Assembly (NCBI GenBank): GCA_002390305.1
Contig: DGPE01000037.1
Span: 7,679-24,830 of the forward strand
Reading direction: 5' to 3'
Origin: Micrococcales bacterium UBA4448
Lineage (GTDB): Bacteria > Actinomycetota > Actinomycetes > Actinomycetales > Microbacteriaceae
Length of the DNA: 17,152 nt
Position 1 is the stretch's first letter, and every line of letters begins with the position of its first letter. The notes beneath the pieces are model-generated. The model ran no database searches, had not been told where the DNA came from, and was given only the letters and a program-made list of their open reading frames with translations. Below are positions 7,132-13,883 of this stretch, piece after piece. The translations under genes were made by a program, and so were the position numbers.

Positions 7132-8205
7132 ATGCCCGCACTTGATATCTCAAAGACACTTGTTGAACTAACTATTGACCTCTGCAACATTGAGTCAGTT
7201 TCCTCGAATGAGAAGTACCTGGCAGATGAAGTTGAAAAGATTCTTTCAGCTGCACCTCACCTGAGCGTTGTGCGTGACGGCAATGCACTTGTGGCTAGCA
7301 CAAACCTCGATAGGGAATCCAGAGTGCTGATTGCAGGTCATTTGGACACCGTTCCGGTTGCCGGGAACTTGCCGGCAGAACTCCATCACTTCGAGCGCGA
7401 GCAGGTAATCGTTGGTCGGGGGAGCGTTGACATGAAAGGTGGCATCGCGGTGATGTTGAAGCTCGCCGTTGAGCTTAGCGAACCAAGATTTGATGTCACA
7501 TGGATCTTTTATGACAATGAGGAGGTTGCCAGCGAGCTGAATGGACTTGGTCGACTGGCAAGAAATCACCCCGAGTTGATTCAGGGCGAATTCGCAGTGC
7601 TTTGCGAACCAACCAGCGCGTTAGTCGAAGGTGGATGTAACGGCACCGTGCGCGTGGAGATTTCCATGAAAGGAATAAAGGCGCACTCAGCAAGACCATG
7701 GATGGGCGAAAATGCTATCCATTCGCTCATGGAACCACTGCAGATTTTGAATAGCTATCAACCGGAAACGGTAAATGTTGACGGGCTCGACTATCGCGAG
7801 AGCCTGAATGCAGTTTGGGTCTCAGGCGGCATTGCAACAAACGTGATTCCAGACGCTGCAATTCTCACAGTCAACTACCGGTTTGCACCCGATAAGACTG
7901 CAGCAGAGGCCATCGCCAAACTGCGAGAGGTGTTCGTAGGTTTTGATTTGCAGGTCACCGACCAGGCCGAAGGCGCACGACCCGGTCTCGATCGGGAAGC
8001 AGCGATGCACTTTGTCGCCGCCACCGGAGCGAAAGTCGGGCCGAAGTATGGTTGGACCGATGTCGCAAGATTTTCGGAGATGGCCATTCCGGCGGTGAAT
8101 TATGGCCCCGGTGACCCTTCACTCGCTCACGCTGATAATGAGAATGTTCCGGTTGGGCACTTGTTTGATGTTGAAGCGGGACTGCGCGGTTGGCTGAGCC
8201 TGTAG
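7132..8205 (+). CDS. dapE: Succinyl-diaminopimelate desuccinylase
   Basis: DapE hydrolyses N-succinyl-LL-diaminopimelate, a later step of the same pathway as dapD. The 357-residue protein is an M20 zinc peptidase. Expected metal and catalytic residues are present: His70 and Asp72 in GHLDTVP, Asp100 in GRGSVDMKGG, Glu130-Glu131 in YDNEEV, Glu159 in LCEPTS, and His333 in SLAHADNE. The dimerisation domain begins at about 176 (KGIKAHSARPW). The frame is open upstream to a possible ATG at 7063, but that extension overlaps dapD on the other strand and is not DapE-like. The ATG at 7132 gives the normal N-terminus and has a -10 hexamer exactly 7 bases upstream. DUF3117 follows, 71 bases downstream with its own promoter. 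Confidence 0.93.
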   Translation: MPALDISKTLVELTIDLCNIESVSSNEKYLADEVEKILSAAPHLSVVRDGNALVASTNLDRESRVLIAGHLDTVPVAGNLPAELHHFEREQVIVGRGSVDMKGGIAVMLKLAVELSEPRFDVTWIFYDNEEVASELNGLGRLARNHPELIQGEFAVLCEPTSALVEGGCNGTVRVEISMKGIKAHSARPWMGENAIHSLMEPLQILNSYQPETVNVDGLDYRESLNAVWVSGGIATNVIPDAAILTVNYRFAPDKTAAEAIAKLREVFVGFDLQVTDQAEGARPGLDREAAMHFVAATGAKVGPKYGWTDVARFSEMAIPAVNYGPGDPSLAHADNENVPVGHLFDVEAGLRGWLSL

Positions 8206-8210
8206 ATAAG

Positions 8211-8240
8211 TTGCCTTTGCGGCGCCATTTCTGGGATAAT
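8211..8240 (+). promoter_or_regulatory. Predicted promoter of the DUF3117 gene
   Basis: In the 71-base gap after dapE, TTGCCT (8211-8216) and GATAAT (8235-8240) are separated by 18 bases, and TGG directly before the -10 makes it an extended -10 type. A start near 8247 would leave a leader of about 30 bases containing the ribosome site AAGGAG (8262-8267). This is the most conventional, leadered promoter in the window. Confidence 0.6.
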
Positions 8241-8276
8241 TGTGTCTTCTAACAGAAATCCAAGGAGTCAATTCTC

Positions 8277-8450
8277 ATGGCAGCAATGAAGCCTCGCACC
8301 GGTGACGGACCCATGGAAGCAGAACGAGAGCCAAGAGGCCTGATCGTTTTGCGAGTCCCACTTGAAGGTGGCGGCAGGCTTGTGGTTTCGGTGAACGATG
8401 CCGAAGCTAAAGAACTCTACAAGGTGCTAGAAGGCGTTGTTAAGAAATAG
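8277..8450 (+). CDS. DUF3117-family small protein (57 residues)
   Basis: This is a complete small gene: ATG at 8277, TAG at 8448-8450, 57 residues. The first half (MAAMKPRTGDGPMEAEREP, then RGLIVLRVPLEGGGRLVV) matches the DUF3117 family, a very conserved small protein of actinobacteria of unknown function (from memory, M. tuberculosis Rv1211 is one). It is hydrophilic and soluble, with no signal peptide. A good ribosome site, AAGGAG at 8262-8267, lies 9 bases before the start, and the gene has its own sigma-70-type promoter, so high independent expression is plausible. Its last 11 bases overlap the 3' end of the opposing O-methyltransferase gene. The family assignment is confident; the role is unknown. 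Confidence 0.9.
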   Translation: MAAMKPRTGDGPMEAEREPRGLIVLRVPLEGGGRLVVSVNDAEAKELYKVLEGVVKK

Positions 8451-9081
8451 CCTCTGGCCTTCTAACTGCTATTAACAATCCGTCTCCAAGCATTGAAATG
8501 CTGGATATAAATTCTTTCGAATCTTCAAATTGACCAACAGCATCTCGCATGGCCGAAGTGTCTTCATCTCTCAACGCCGGATTGGGTGCCCTGTCTCTCC
8601 AGAGAGCGTGGGCGATCACGATTGCGCCCGAAGGCTTGACTAAGGACGCAGCGTGCGGCAGCAAGCCCTCGAGGCTCAGTGGGTCGACATCTAAGAAAAC
8701 CATATCGTAGGCAGCTTCAGTCATATTTGCCATCACCGCGGCTGCTTTGCCGGCGATAACCCTGGCTCTACTGGCCGGGATGTTTGCATTCTGGAAATTC
8801 CTCCGCGCCCGATTCTGGTACTCGGGCTCGTCATCGATTGTCGTAAGCGTGCTGGTTTCAGATGCACTCAGTAACCAGAGTCCTGAGACACCGGCTCCAG
8901 TGCCAGCTTCAACTATATTTTTGGCCGAAAGCATCGCCGCGATGGAAGCTAGGCCTGCACCGGTTGCAGCTGTTACAGATTCGACACCGAGCTCCTCGGC
9001 GCTTTTGCGAGCATCAGAAATATGCGCTGGTTCCGAGGCGAAGCTTTCGGCGTATTTCCAGCTTGAAATTTTATCTATCAT
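8440..9081 (-). CDS. O-methyltransferase family 3 protein (SAM-binding)
   Basis: This is a class I SAM-dependent methyltransferase of the caffeoyl-CoA/catechol O-methyltransferase-like family, 213 residues, soluble. Motif I is VEAGTGAGVSGLWLL (57-71); the acidic ribose-binding position is in TIDDEPEY (81-88); the post-IV segment is YDMVFLDVDP (125-134). Metal-dependent relatives have DADK and a DN pair; here these read DVDP and AH (157-158), so the metal site looks degraded. The methyl acceptor is unknown. In other actinobacteria a homologue precedes sigE and tatB. The start is ATG at 9079-9081: it gives a normal N-terminus (IDKISSWKYAE). The open frame reaching 9366 overlaps tatB and looks non-coding. 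No clear ribosome site; TAAGCT lies 10 bases upstream. Confidence 0.85.
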   Translation of the reverse strand: MIDKISSWKYAESFASEPAHISDARKSAEELGVESVTAATGAGLASIAAMLSAKNIVEAGTGAGVSGLWLLSASETSTLTTIDDEPEYQNRARRNFQNANIPASRARVIAGKAAAVMANMTEAAYDMVFLDVDPLSLEGLLPHAASLVKPSGAIVIAHALWRDRAPNPALRDEDTSAMRDAVGQFEDSKEFISSISMLGDGLLIAVRRPEAIS

Positions 9082-9091
9082 CCTGAGAGCA

Positions 9092-9097
9092 AGCTTA
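9092..9097 (-). promoter_or_regulatory. Possible -10 element of the O-methyltransferase gene
   Basis: On the minus strand, TAAGCT (TANNNT) lies 10 bases before the ATG, which would leave a leader of only 3-4 bases. This spacing differs from the 6-7 bases seen elsewhere in the window, so confidence is low. Confidence 0.25.
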
Positions 9098-9133
9098 GGT
9101 CGGCTTGTGTAAAAACCAGGGATTGGTTGGTTG

Positions 9134-9139
9134 TAATAT
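9134..9139 (+). promoter_or_regulatory. Predicted -10 element, leaderless tatB promoter
   Basis: TAATAT (TANNNT, close to the TATAAT consensus) is followed by exactly 7 bases and then the tatB ATG at 9147. There is no Shine-Dalgarno, so a leaderless mRNA is predicted. Confidence 0.6.
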
Positions 9140-9146
9140 CGAGAAC

Positions 9147-9500
9147 ATGTTTGGTTTGAGCGCCGAGAAGCTTTTGCTTCTGGCTTTGCTGGCGGTCCTA
9201 ATCCTTGGGCCGGAACGCTTGCCATACTATGCAAAGCAACTTGGGGAGTGGGCCCGCAAGGGTAAACGGATGGTTGACAACGCACAGGTCCAGATGAAAT
9301 CAGAACTGGGTGACGGCTTTGAAGACATGGACTGGAAAAAACTTGATCCCAGGCAATACGATCCAAGGCGGATTGTTCGGGACGCTCTAAAAGATGAAAT
9401 CAAGCGGCCGAATGCAGCCGAATCACTTAATCGTGCCAAAGCACCTCAGAAACCACTGGAACTTGGTGAAGCCCCGCCCGTTGATTTGGAAGCTACCTAA
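9147..9500 (+). CDS. tatB: Sec-independent (twin-arginine) translocase subunit TatB
   Basis: TatB works with TatA and TatC to export folded proteins with twin-arginine signals across the cytoplasmic membrane. The protein has 117 residues: FGLSAEK, a single N-terminal transmembrane helix (about 7-20), the hinge motif GPERLP (21-26), an amphipathic helix (about 27-52), then a charged tail. The tail segment DWKKLDPRQYDPRRIVRDAL (62-81) is the form I recall from actinobacterial TatB proteins and argues against TatA. The start at 9147 places the transmembrane helix as in the family; upstream codons in the open frame add only a 14-residue non-homologous leader. No tatA or tatC is in the window. The stop interlocks with that of the aldehyde dehydrogenase gene. 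Confidence 0.9.
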   Translation: MFGLSAEKLLLLALLAVLILGPERLPYYAKQLGEWARKGKRMVDNAQVQMKSELGDGFEDMDWKKLDPRQYDPRRIVRDALKDEIKRPNAAESLNRAKAPQKPLELGEAPPVDLEAT

Positions 9501-10972
9501 ATCTTTCCAATCAGCTTGACCATTTTTGTCATGATTGGTGCAAGTTTCAGATACTGTCTCGCCCTGGTGGGCAACTTGATTGGGAAGTTGTTACTGACCC
9601 CAATTGTCCTAGTTTCGGTGAACCTCAGCAGACCTTCGGGCCCGGATCTTCTTCCCATGCCAGACTGCTTCATACCGCCCATTGGTGCAGCCACAGAGGC
9701 CATGCTTGCTCGGTAGCCCTCGTTGATATTCACCGATCCAGACATCAACCTTGAGGCAAGTTCTAGGGCTTGCGCGCGGTTACCGACTACCGATGCATTC
9801 AGGCCGTACTCGGTGGCATTTGCCAGCTCAACGGCTTGATCAAGCCCCTGGTAGCCAACCAGCGCAATTACTGGACCAAATACCTCCTTGTGAAGGATTT
9901 CAGCTCCGTGAGGGATGTCTGTAATTACGGTCGGCGCATAGAAGTTTGGTCCTATGTCACCGAGGCGCTTTCCTCCGGTTAGAATTTTGGCGCCTTCGGC
10001 CACGGCTCTATCGACGAACCCCGAAACTCTTTGGATTTGGGCGGCAGAGGTGAGTGCTCCTAGGTCAAAATCGAATTTGCTTGAAGTCCCAACGGTGAGG
10101 GATTCCACGCGGGCCTTCAAGATGGCCTGAAATGCCTGAAGATCATGCTGGGGCACATAGAGCCTCTCGATTGCAACGCAAAGCTGACCGGAATTCCCAA
10201 ATGCTGCGGCGATTGCAGTTTCTGCCGCCTTTTCTAGGTCTGCCCCTGGAAGCACAATCATTGGGTTTTTGCCTCCGAGTTCAAGCGAGTATCCAATAAG
10301 CCTTGATGCTGCACGTGTCGCCACCAATTTTCCGGTGGCAGTGGACCCGGTGAAGGCGACAAAGTCTGCGCTGTCGGTAACTGCGTTTCCGACCTCAGTG
10401 GCGTCACCGTGGACAACCTGCCAAATCTCCTCTGGGATACCCGCGGCAACAGAAATATCTCTTGCCATCTGAACGGTCTTCGCGGTTTGGTTGTCGGCCT
10501 TTTGGACAACGGCATTACCGGCCATTAATGCTGGAATGACATCCATCATGGTCAGAGCCAGCGGATAATTCCAGGGGGTTATTATTCCAACCACCCCTAC
10601 TGAGGCAGGCTCAATAAATGCGGTCAGCATAAAAGGAACTCCGGCTCTGACTCGCTTTCTCTTCATCAAGCCCGCGGTGGTCTTGGCGTAGTAAGTGATT
10701 GCGCCCAGTGCACCGGTGACTTCTTCAAACGCGTGAGCTCTAGATTTTCCAGTTTCGCTCTGCAGCAAGTCCATAAGTTTGTCTTGGTTCATAATTAGGC
10801 TGGAGGCAATTGCACCGGCAATTTTTGCTCGCTGCTTGGCTGGAACTGCCGCCCACTCAGGTTGCGCCTGACGGCCAGTTTGGAATGTCAGCCCAACATC
10901 GGTTGCGCTGTGTGCCTGGATATCGTGAAGCTTTTGGCCGCTAAGCGGATTGATAACGCTGATGGTTTTCAT
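9497..10972 (-). CDS. Aldehyde dehydrogenase, probably succinate-semialdehyde dehydrogenase
   Basis: An NAD(P)-dependent aldehyde dehydrogenase of 491 residues, full family length. Catalytic residues are present: Asn135 in PWNYP, Lys158 in VVQKAD, the nucleotide-binding FTGSTATG (207-214), Glu231 in LELGGKNP, and nucleophile Cys265 in NSGQLCV. Overall it most resembles GabD2-type succinate-semialdehyde dehydrogenases, which would feed succinate to the TCA cycle, but substrate cannot be read from motifs alone; the residues after Lys158 (Ala-Asp) differ from the common Pro-Ser. The start is ATG at 10970-10972 with AGGA 6 bases upstream. It lies 8 bases after mrp and is the last gene of the four-gene minus-strand operon. 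Its stop overlaps the tatB stop by four bases. Confidence 0.85.
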   Translation of the reverse strand: MKTISVINPLSGQKLHDIQAHSATDVGLTFQTGRQAQPEWAAVPAKQRAKIAGAIASSLIMNQDKLMDLLQSETGKSRAHAFEEVTGALGAITYYAKTTAGLMKRKRVRAGVPFMLTAFIEPASVGVVGIITPWNYPLALTMMDVIPALMAGNAVVQKADNQTAKTVQMARDISVAAGIPEEIWQVVHGDATEVGNAVTDSADFVAFTGSTATGKLVATRAASRLIGYSLELGGKNPMIVLPGADLEKAAETAIAAAFGNSGQLCVAIERLYVPQHDLQAFQAILKARVESLTVGTSSKFDFDLGALTSAAQIQRVSGFVDRAVAEGAKILTGGKRLGDIGPNFYAPTVITDIPHGAEILHKEVFGPVIALVGYQGLDQAVELANATEYGLNASVVGNRAQALELASRLMSGSVNINEGYRASMASVAAPMGGMKQSGMGRRSGPEGLLRFTETRTIGVSNNFPIKLPTRARQYLKLAPIMTKMVKLIGKI

Positions 10973-10980
10973 ATCTATTC

Positions 10981-12084
10981 CTAACTCGGAGTTATCTTCA
11001 AAGATTTCCCGGAGAGGCCCCTGGGGGTGGCAATGAGTTTTTTGGCTATTTTTACGATCTCAATTGCAGCTGTGTCTTGTGGGTTGCTAATCACAATCGG
11101 CAGAGCCTTGTCTGCCGATTCTCTCAGCCCCTGACTCAATGGAATCTTCCCCAATACTTGCACTTCACTGCCGCTAAGCTCACTCAGGCGCTTTGCTACC
11201 GCCTCGCCCCCACCGGCACCGAAAATCTCAATCGGCCCGTTTTCACTGGGCAGGTAGCTCATGTTTTCAATGACACCGAGAACGCTTTGCCCGGTCTGGA
11301 GTCCAATTGCTCCAGAGCGCTCTGCGACTATTGCGGCGGTGTGCTGGGGTGTGGTGACAACTAACGACTGCGCCTTTGGTAGTAGCTGCCCGAGGCTGAT
11401 TGCAACATCGCCGGTACCGGGGGGCAAATCAACCAACAAAAAGTCCAAGTCTCCCCAAAACACGTCCGTTAAAAACTGCTCAACGGCCCTGTGGAGCATC
11501 GGGCCTCGCCAGGCGACTGGCTGGTTATCTGAGACGAAGAAACCAATTGAAATTAGCTTCACTTCGTGAGCAATCGGTGGCAGCATCAGATGATCAACCT
11601 TTGTTGGGGCTTGATTGACTCCCATCAGCTGAGGAACTGAGTAGCCAAAAATGTCCGCATCGAGCAGGCCAACTTTTTGGCCCAAACCGGCCAATGCAAC
11701 CGCTAGGTTCACGGTCAAAGTTGATTTGCCAACGCCGCCCTTTCCGCTAGAAACGAAGATCACTTTGGTGAGGTTGTCCTTTTCGACAAACGGGTTGAAT
11801 TTAGCTGGCCTGTCTCCGCGGAGTTTCTTGGTGAGCGCGGCTCGCTCCTCTTGACTCATGGTCGTCATTACAACTTCCACGTGTTTAAACTTCGCAGCTA
11901 GAGCTTCGTTGACATCCCTCTCAATCGACTGTGCCGCCGGGCAACCGACAATCGTGAGCTTGATCACTACCTTCACCGAGTTTGGCTCTTCTTGAATTTC
12001 ACCGACCATTCCAAGCTCCGTGATTGGCAGCCGCAGTTCAGGATCGATAACGCTGGAAAGTGCGCTCAGGGCCTTGGCAGTCAT
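10981..12084 (-). CDS. mrp: Mrp/ApbC-type iron-sulfur cluster carrier ATPase
   Basis: Mrp-family P-loop ATPases bind and hand on Fe-S clusters in the cytoplasm. The 367-residue protein has an N-terminal MIP18/DUF59 domain (about 1-80, with Cys48 in IVGCPAAQS), then the deviant Walker A motif GKGGVGKST (114-122), DADIFGYSVPQLMG (142-155), and DLPPGTGDVAI. The C-terminal segment after IENMSY lacks the CPxC cluster-ligand motif of E. coli-type Mrp proteins. I recall the same in actinobacterial homologues, so the cluster site must be elsewhere or differ. The start is ATG at 12082-12084, overlapping the DUF1003 stop as ATGA; no strong ribosome site is visible, suggesting translational coupling. 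Confidence 0.92.
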   Translation of the reverse strand: MTAKALSALSSVIDPELRLPITELGMVGEIQEEPNSVKVVIKLTIVGCPAAQSIERDVNEALAAKFKHVEVVMTTMSQEERAALTKKLRGDRPAKFNPFVEKDNLTKVIFVSSGKGGVGKSTLTVNLAVALAGLGQKVGLLDADIFGYSVPQLMGVNQAPTKVDHLMLPPIAHEVKLISIGFFVSDNQPVAWRGPMLHRAVEQFLTDVFWGDLDFLLVDLPPGTGDVAISLGQLLPKAQSLVVTTPQHTAAIVAERSGAIGLQTGQSVLGVIENMSYLPSENGPIEIFGAGGGEAVAKRLSELSGSEVQVLGKIPLSQGLRESADKALPIVISNPQDTAAIEIVKIAKKLIATPRGLSGKSLKITPS

Positions 12085-12596
12085 TTGGTTTTTTTACCGG
12101 GCTTTTGGTCTTTTCGCAGCTCTTCCAAAAGCTCTTTCATTGCGCCCCTAATCTCGTCTCGAACGAAGTCCCTGGTGGCAACCTCGTCCATTGAAAGCGC
12201 AAGTGCGGCCACTTCTCTGGCCAGGTATTCGGTGTCAGCGAGGTTGCGTTCGGCTCGCTGTCTATCTTGCTCAAACTTGACTCGATCACGATCGTCTTGA
12301 CGGTTTTGGGCCAAAAGAATTAGTGGAGCGGCATATGATGCCTGGAGTGACAGAATCAAGGTTAAGAGCGTGAAGTTTAGGGCCCGAGGATCAAACTGGG
12401 AACCTTGGGATGCCAAAGTGTTCCAGCTCAACCAAAGCGCAACAAACACTGTCATCACGATCAAAAAAGCGCCAGTACCCATCGCTCTTGCCAAACGCTC
12501 TGAAACCCGTCCCACTGTCTCCTGAGAGATGTTTGGCATGCGGAATAATGGGCGGCCGGTCATCGGCTTTTCGAGCTCTGATTGGTTTCTAGCCAT
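12081..12596 (-). CDS. DUF1003-family membrane protein
   Basis: A 171-residue predicted membrane protein of unknown function. It has a cytoplasmic-looking N-terminus (about 1-40), two transmembrane helices (about 43-58 and 72-96), the family's hallmark LQASYAAPLILLAQNRQDDRD (residues 84-104), and a long charged, probably coiled-coil C-terminal tail rich in Glu, Arg and Lys (about 100-171). The start is ATG at 12594-12596, with a strong ribosome site (GAGGAGG, 12604-12610 on the plus-strand numbering) 7 bases upstream. It shares one base with the upstream gene's stop (TAATG) and four with the mrp start (ATGA). From memory, DUF1003 between an MgtE-like protein and mrp is conserved in actinobacteria (Rv1229c-Rv1232c), hinting at a shared but unknown function. 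Confidence 0.88.
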   Translation of the reverse strand: MARNQSELEKPMTGRPLFRMPNISQETVGRVSERLARAMGTGAFLIVMTVFVALWLSWNTLASQGSQFDPRALNFTLLTLILSLQASYAAPLILLAQNRQDDRDRVKFEQDRQRAERNLADTEYLAREVAALALSMDEVATRDFVRDEIRGAMKELLEELRKDQKPGKKTK

Positions 12597-13837
12597 TAGT
12601 TGTCCTCCTCAGTTCTCCAGTCATCGGGCAGCAGGTGGTCTAGGACGTCATCGACTGTCACCACACCCATGAGATGTTGTTGGTCGTCAGTGACCGGCAG
12701 TGCTACCAGGTCGTAGCTGGCTAAGTCCCGGTGAATCTGAGCTATCGGTGTGTCCAGGGCAATCGGCTGCTGCTCGGTATCGAGAATCGATCCGAGTCTC
12801 TCGTGCGGGGGATAGCGGAGTAGTTTTTGAAAGTGCACCACCCCCAGGTATCTGCCGGTGGGTGCTTCATAGGGAGGTAGCGTTACAAAAACCTGGGCCG
12901 CAAGAACCGGCTCCACCTCTTTTCGCCTAACAAGAGCCATGGCCTCAGCCACAGTGGTGTCTGCCGCACAAATTATGGGCTCGGGCGTCATCATGCCACC
13001 CGCGGTATACGGCTCATACTGCAACAGCTGTCGGATGTCTTCGGCTTCTTCAGCATCCATCAGGTCAAGCAGAGTCTCGGTTCTTTCGGCAGACAGATTT
13101 GCCATCAGGTCGGCGGCGTCATCTGGGCCCATCAGGTCTAGAACCTCAGCGGCTCTTTCGTCATCTAGGTCATTGATTATTTCAAGCTGCTCTTCTTCTG
13201 GAAGTTCTTCCAGAAGATCTGCCAGCCGCTCATCATCAAGTTCTTCGGCCAGGGCCAGCATTCTCTTTTCTGGAAGATCCAAAACCGCGGTAGCCAAATC
13301 GGCAGGCCTGAGGCCAGAAACGGCAGTTAGCAACTGCTGAGCATCTTGATCGGCTGGGTTCTCCTGATTCTCGGCAACTTCATGCCACTGCAGAAATACG
13401 GTCGGGCCTTTGGCAAAGGGGATCCCTGATGTCTTTTTTTGCTTTCTTACAAACAACTCCGAAAGAACCCAGTCTCCTCGGGATCCGAGTTCAATTGCAA
13501 AATCTTCAATGCTTGCAAGCTGCTTGTCTTCTAGCAGCGTTACTTTGCGCCCCAACATCTCTGCTATTGCTCTGACTTCTTGGCCCCGCATGGTGAAGCG
13601 ACGCAGGTCAATAAGGCCATTGGTCATCAATTGTCCAGGAGCGATTGCAGTTACCCTTGATATCGGCAGGAACACCCTCCGGCGGCCAGATATCTCAATT
13701 ATGAAGCCGGTGGCACGCGGTGGGAGGGTCTTGCGGTAGGCCATTAGAACGTCAATAACTTTGCCGACTCGATCCCCAAGCGGGTCAAAAACACCACAAC
13801 CAGCCAATCTGGCTACGAATACTCTGGTTGCGCTCAT
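12596..13837 (-). CDS. MgtE N-domain / CBS-domain protein without membrane channel
   Basis: A 413-residue soluble protein. The N-terminal part (about 5-155) looks like two PRC-barrel-like units; next comes an acidic helical MgtE N-domain (about 165-275, repeated L-D-D-E-R and LEELPEEE elements), then YEPYTAGGMMTPE (275-287) opening a CBS-domain pair (about 284-405). In MgtE channels these regions sense Mg2+ and nucleotides, but the transmembrane channel domain is missing here, so it may act as a cytosolic sensor or partner. That is inference. The start is ATG at 13835-13837, giving the N-terminus SATRVFVARLAGC; the longer open frame to 13900 overlaps the divergent gene and is rejected. TAAGGT lies 7 bases upstream and there is no ribosome site. 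First gene of the operon with DUF1003, mrp and the dehydrogenase. Confidence 0.85.
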   Translation of the reverse strand: MSATRVFVARLAGCGVFDPLGDRVGKVIDVLMAYRKTLPPRATGFIIEISGRRRVFLPISRVTAIAPGQLMTNGLIDLRRFTMRGQEVRAIAEMLGRKVTLLEDKQLASIEDFAIELGSRGDWVLSELFVRKQKKTSGIPFAKGPTVFLQWHEVAENQENPADQDAQQLLTAVSGLRPADLATAVLDLPEKRMLALAEELDDERLADLLEELPEEEQLEIINDLDDERAAEVLDLMGPDDAADLMANLSAERTETLLDLMDAEEAEDIRQLLQYEPYTAGGMMTPEPIICAADTTVAEAMALVRRKEVEPVLAAQVFVTLPPYEAPTGRYLGVVHFQKLLRYPPHERLGSILDTEQQPIALDTPIAQIHRDLASYDLVALPVTDDQQHLMGVVTVDDVLDHLLPDDWRTEEDN

Positions 13838-13844
13838 AGAGATA

Positions 13845-13850
13845 ACCTTA
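13845..13850 (-). promoter_or_regulatory. Predicted -10 element of the MgtE/CBS-DUF1003-mrp operon
   Basis: On the minus strand, TAAGGT (TANNNT) is followed by exactly 7 bases and then the ATG of the first operon gene. There is no Shine-Dalgarno, so the operon mRNA is predicted to be leaderless. Confidence 0.55.
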
Positions 13851-13854
13851 TTGT
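13849..13854 (+). promoter_or_regulatory. Possible -10 element of the stress-type membrane protein gene
   Basis: TATTGT lies in the 46-base divergent gap and would start transcription near 13861, leaving a leader of about 23 bases that includes the ribosome site AAAGG (13871-13875, 8 bases before the start). GATACT (13864-13869) is an alternative but would exclude that ribosome site. Confidence 0.3.
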
Positions 13855-13883
13855 GCCCAATCCGATACTGAAAGGCTTGCCAG

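Noticed and set aside
9082..9366. N-terminal extension of the methyltransferase by 95 codons
   Set aside because: It runs antisense through tatB, is rich in Pro/Ser/Cys unlike the family, and the ATG at 9081 gives the normal N-terminus.
12939..13340. 133-codon serine-rich open frame on the plus strand
   Set aside because: It is the antisense shadow of the acidic Glu/Asp/Leu-rich MgtE N-domain; GAA/GAG/GAT codons read backwards give serine. There is no ribosome site and no recognisable domain.
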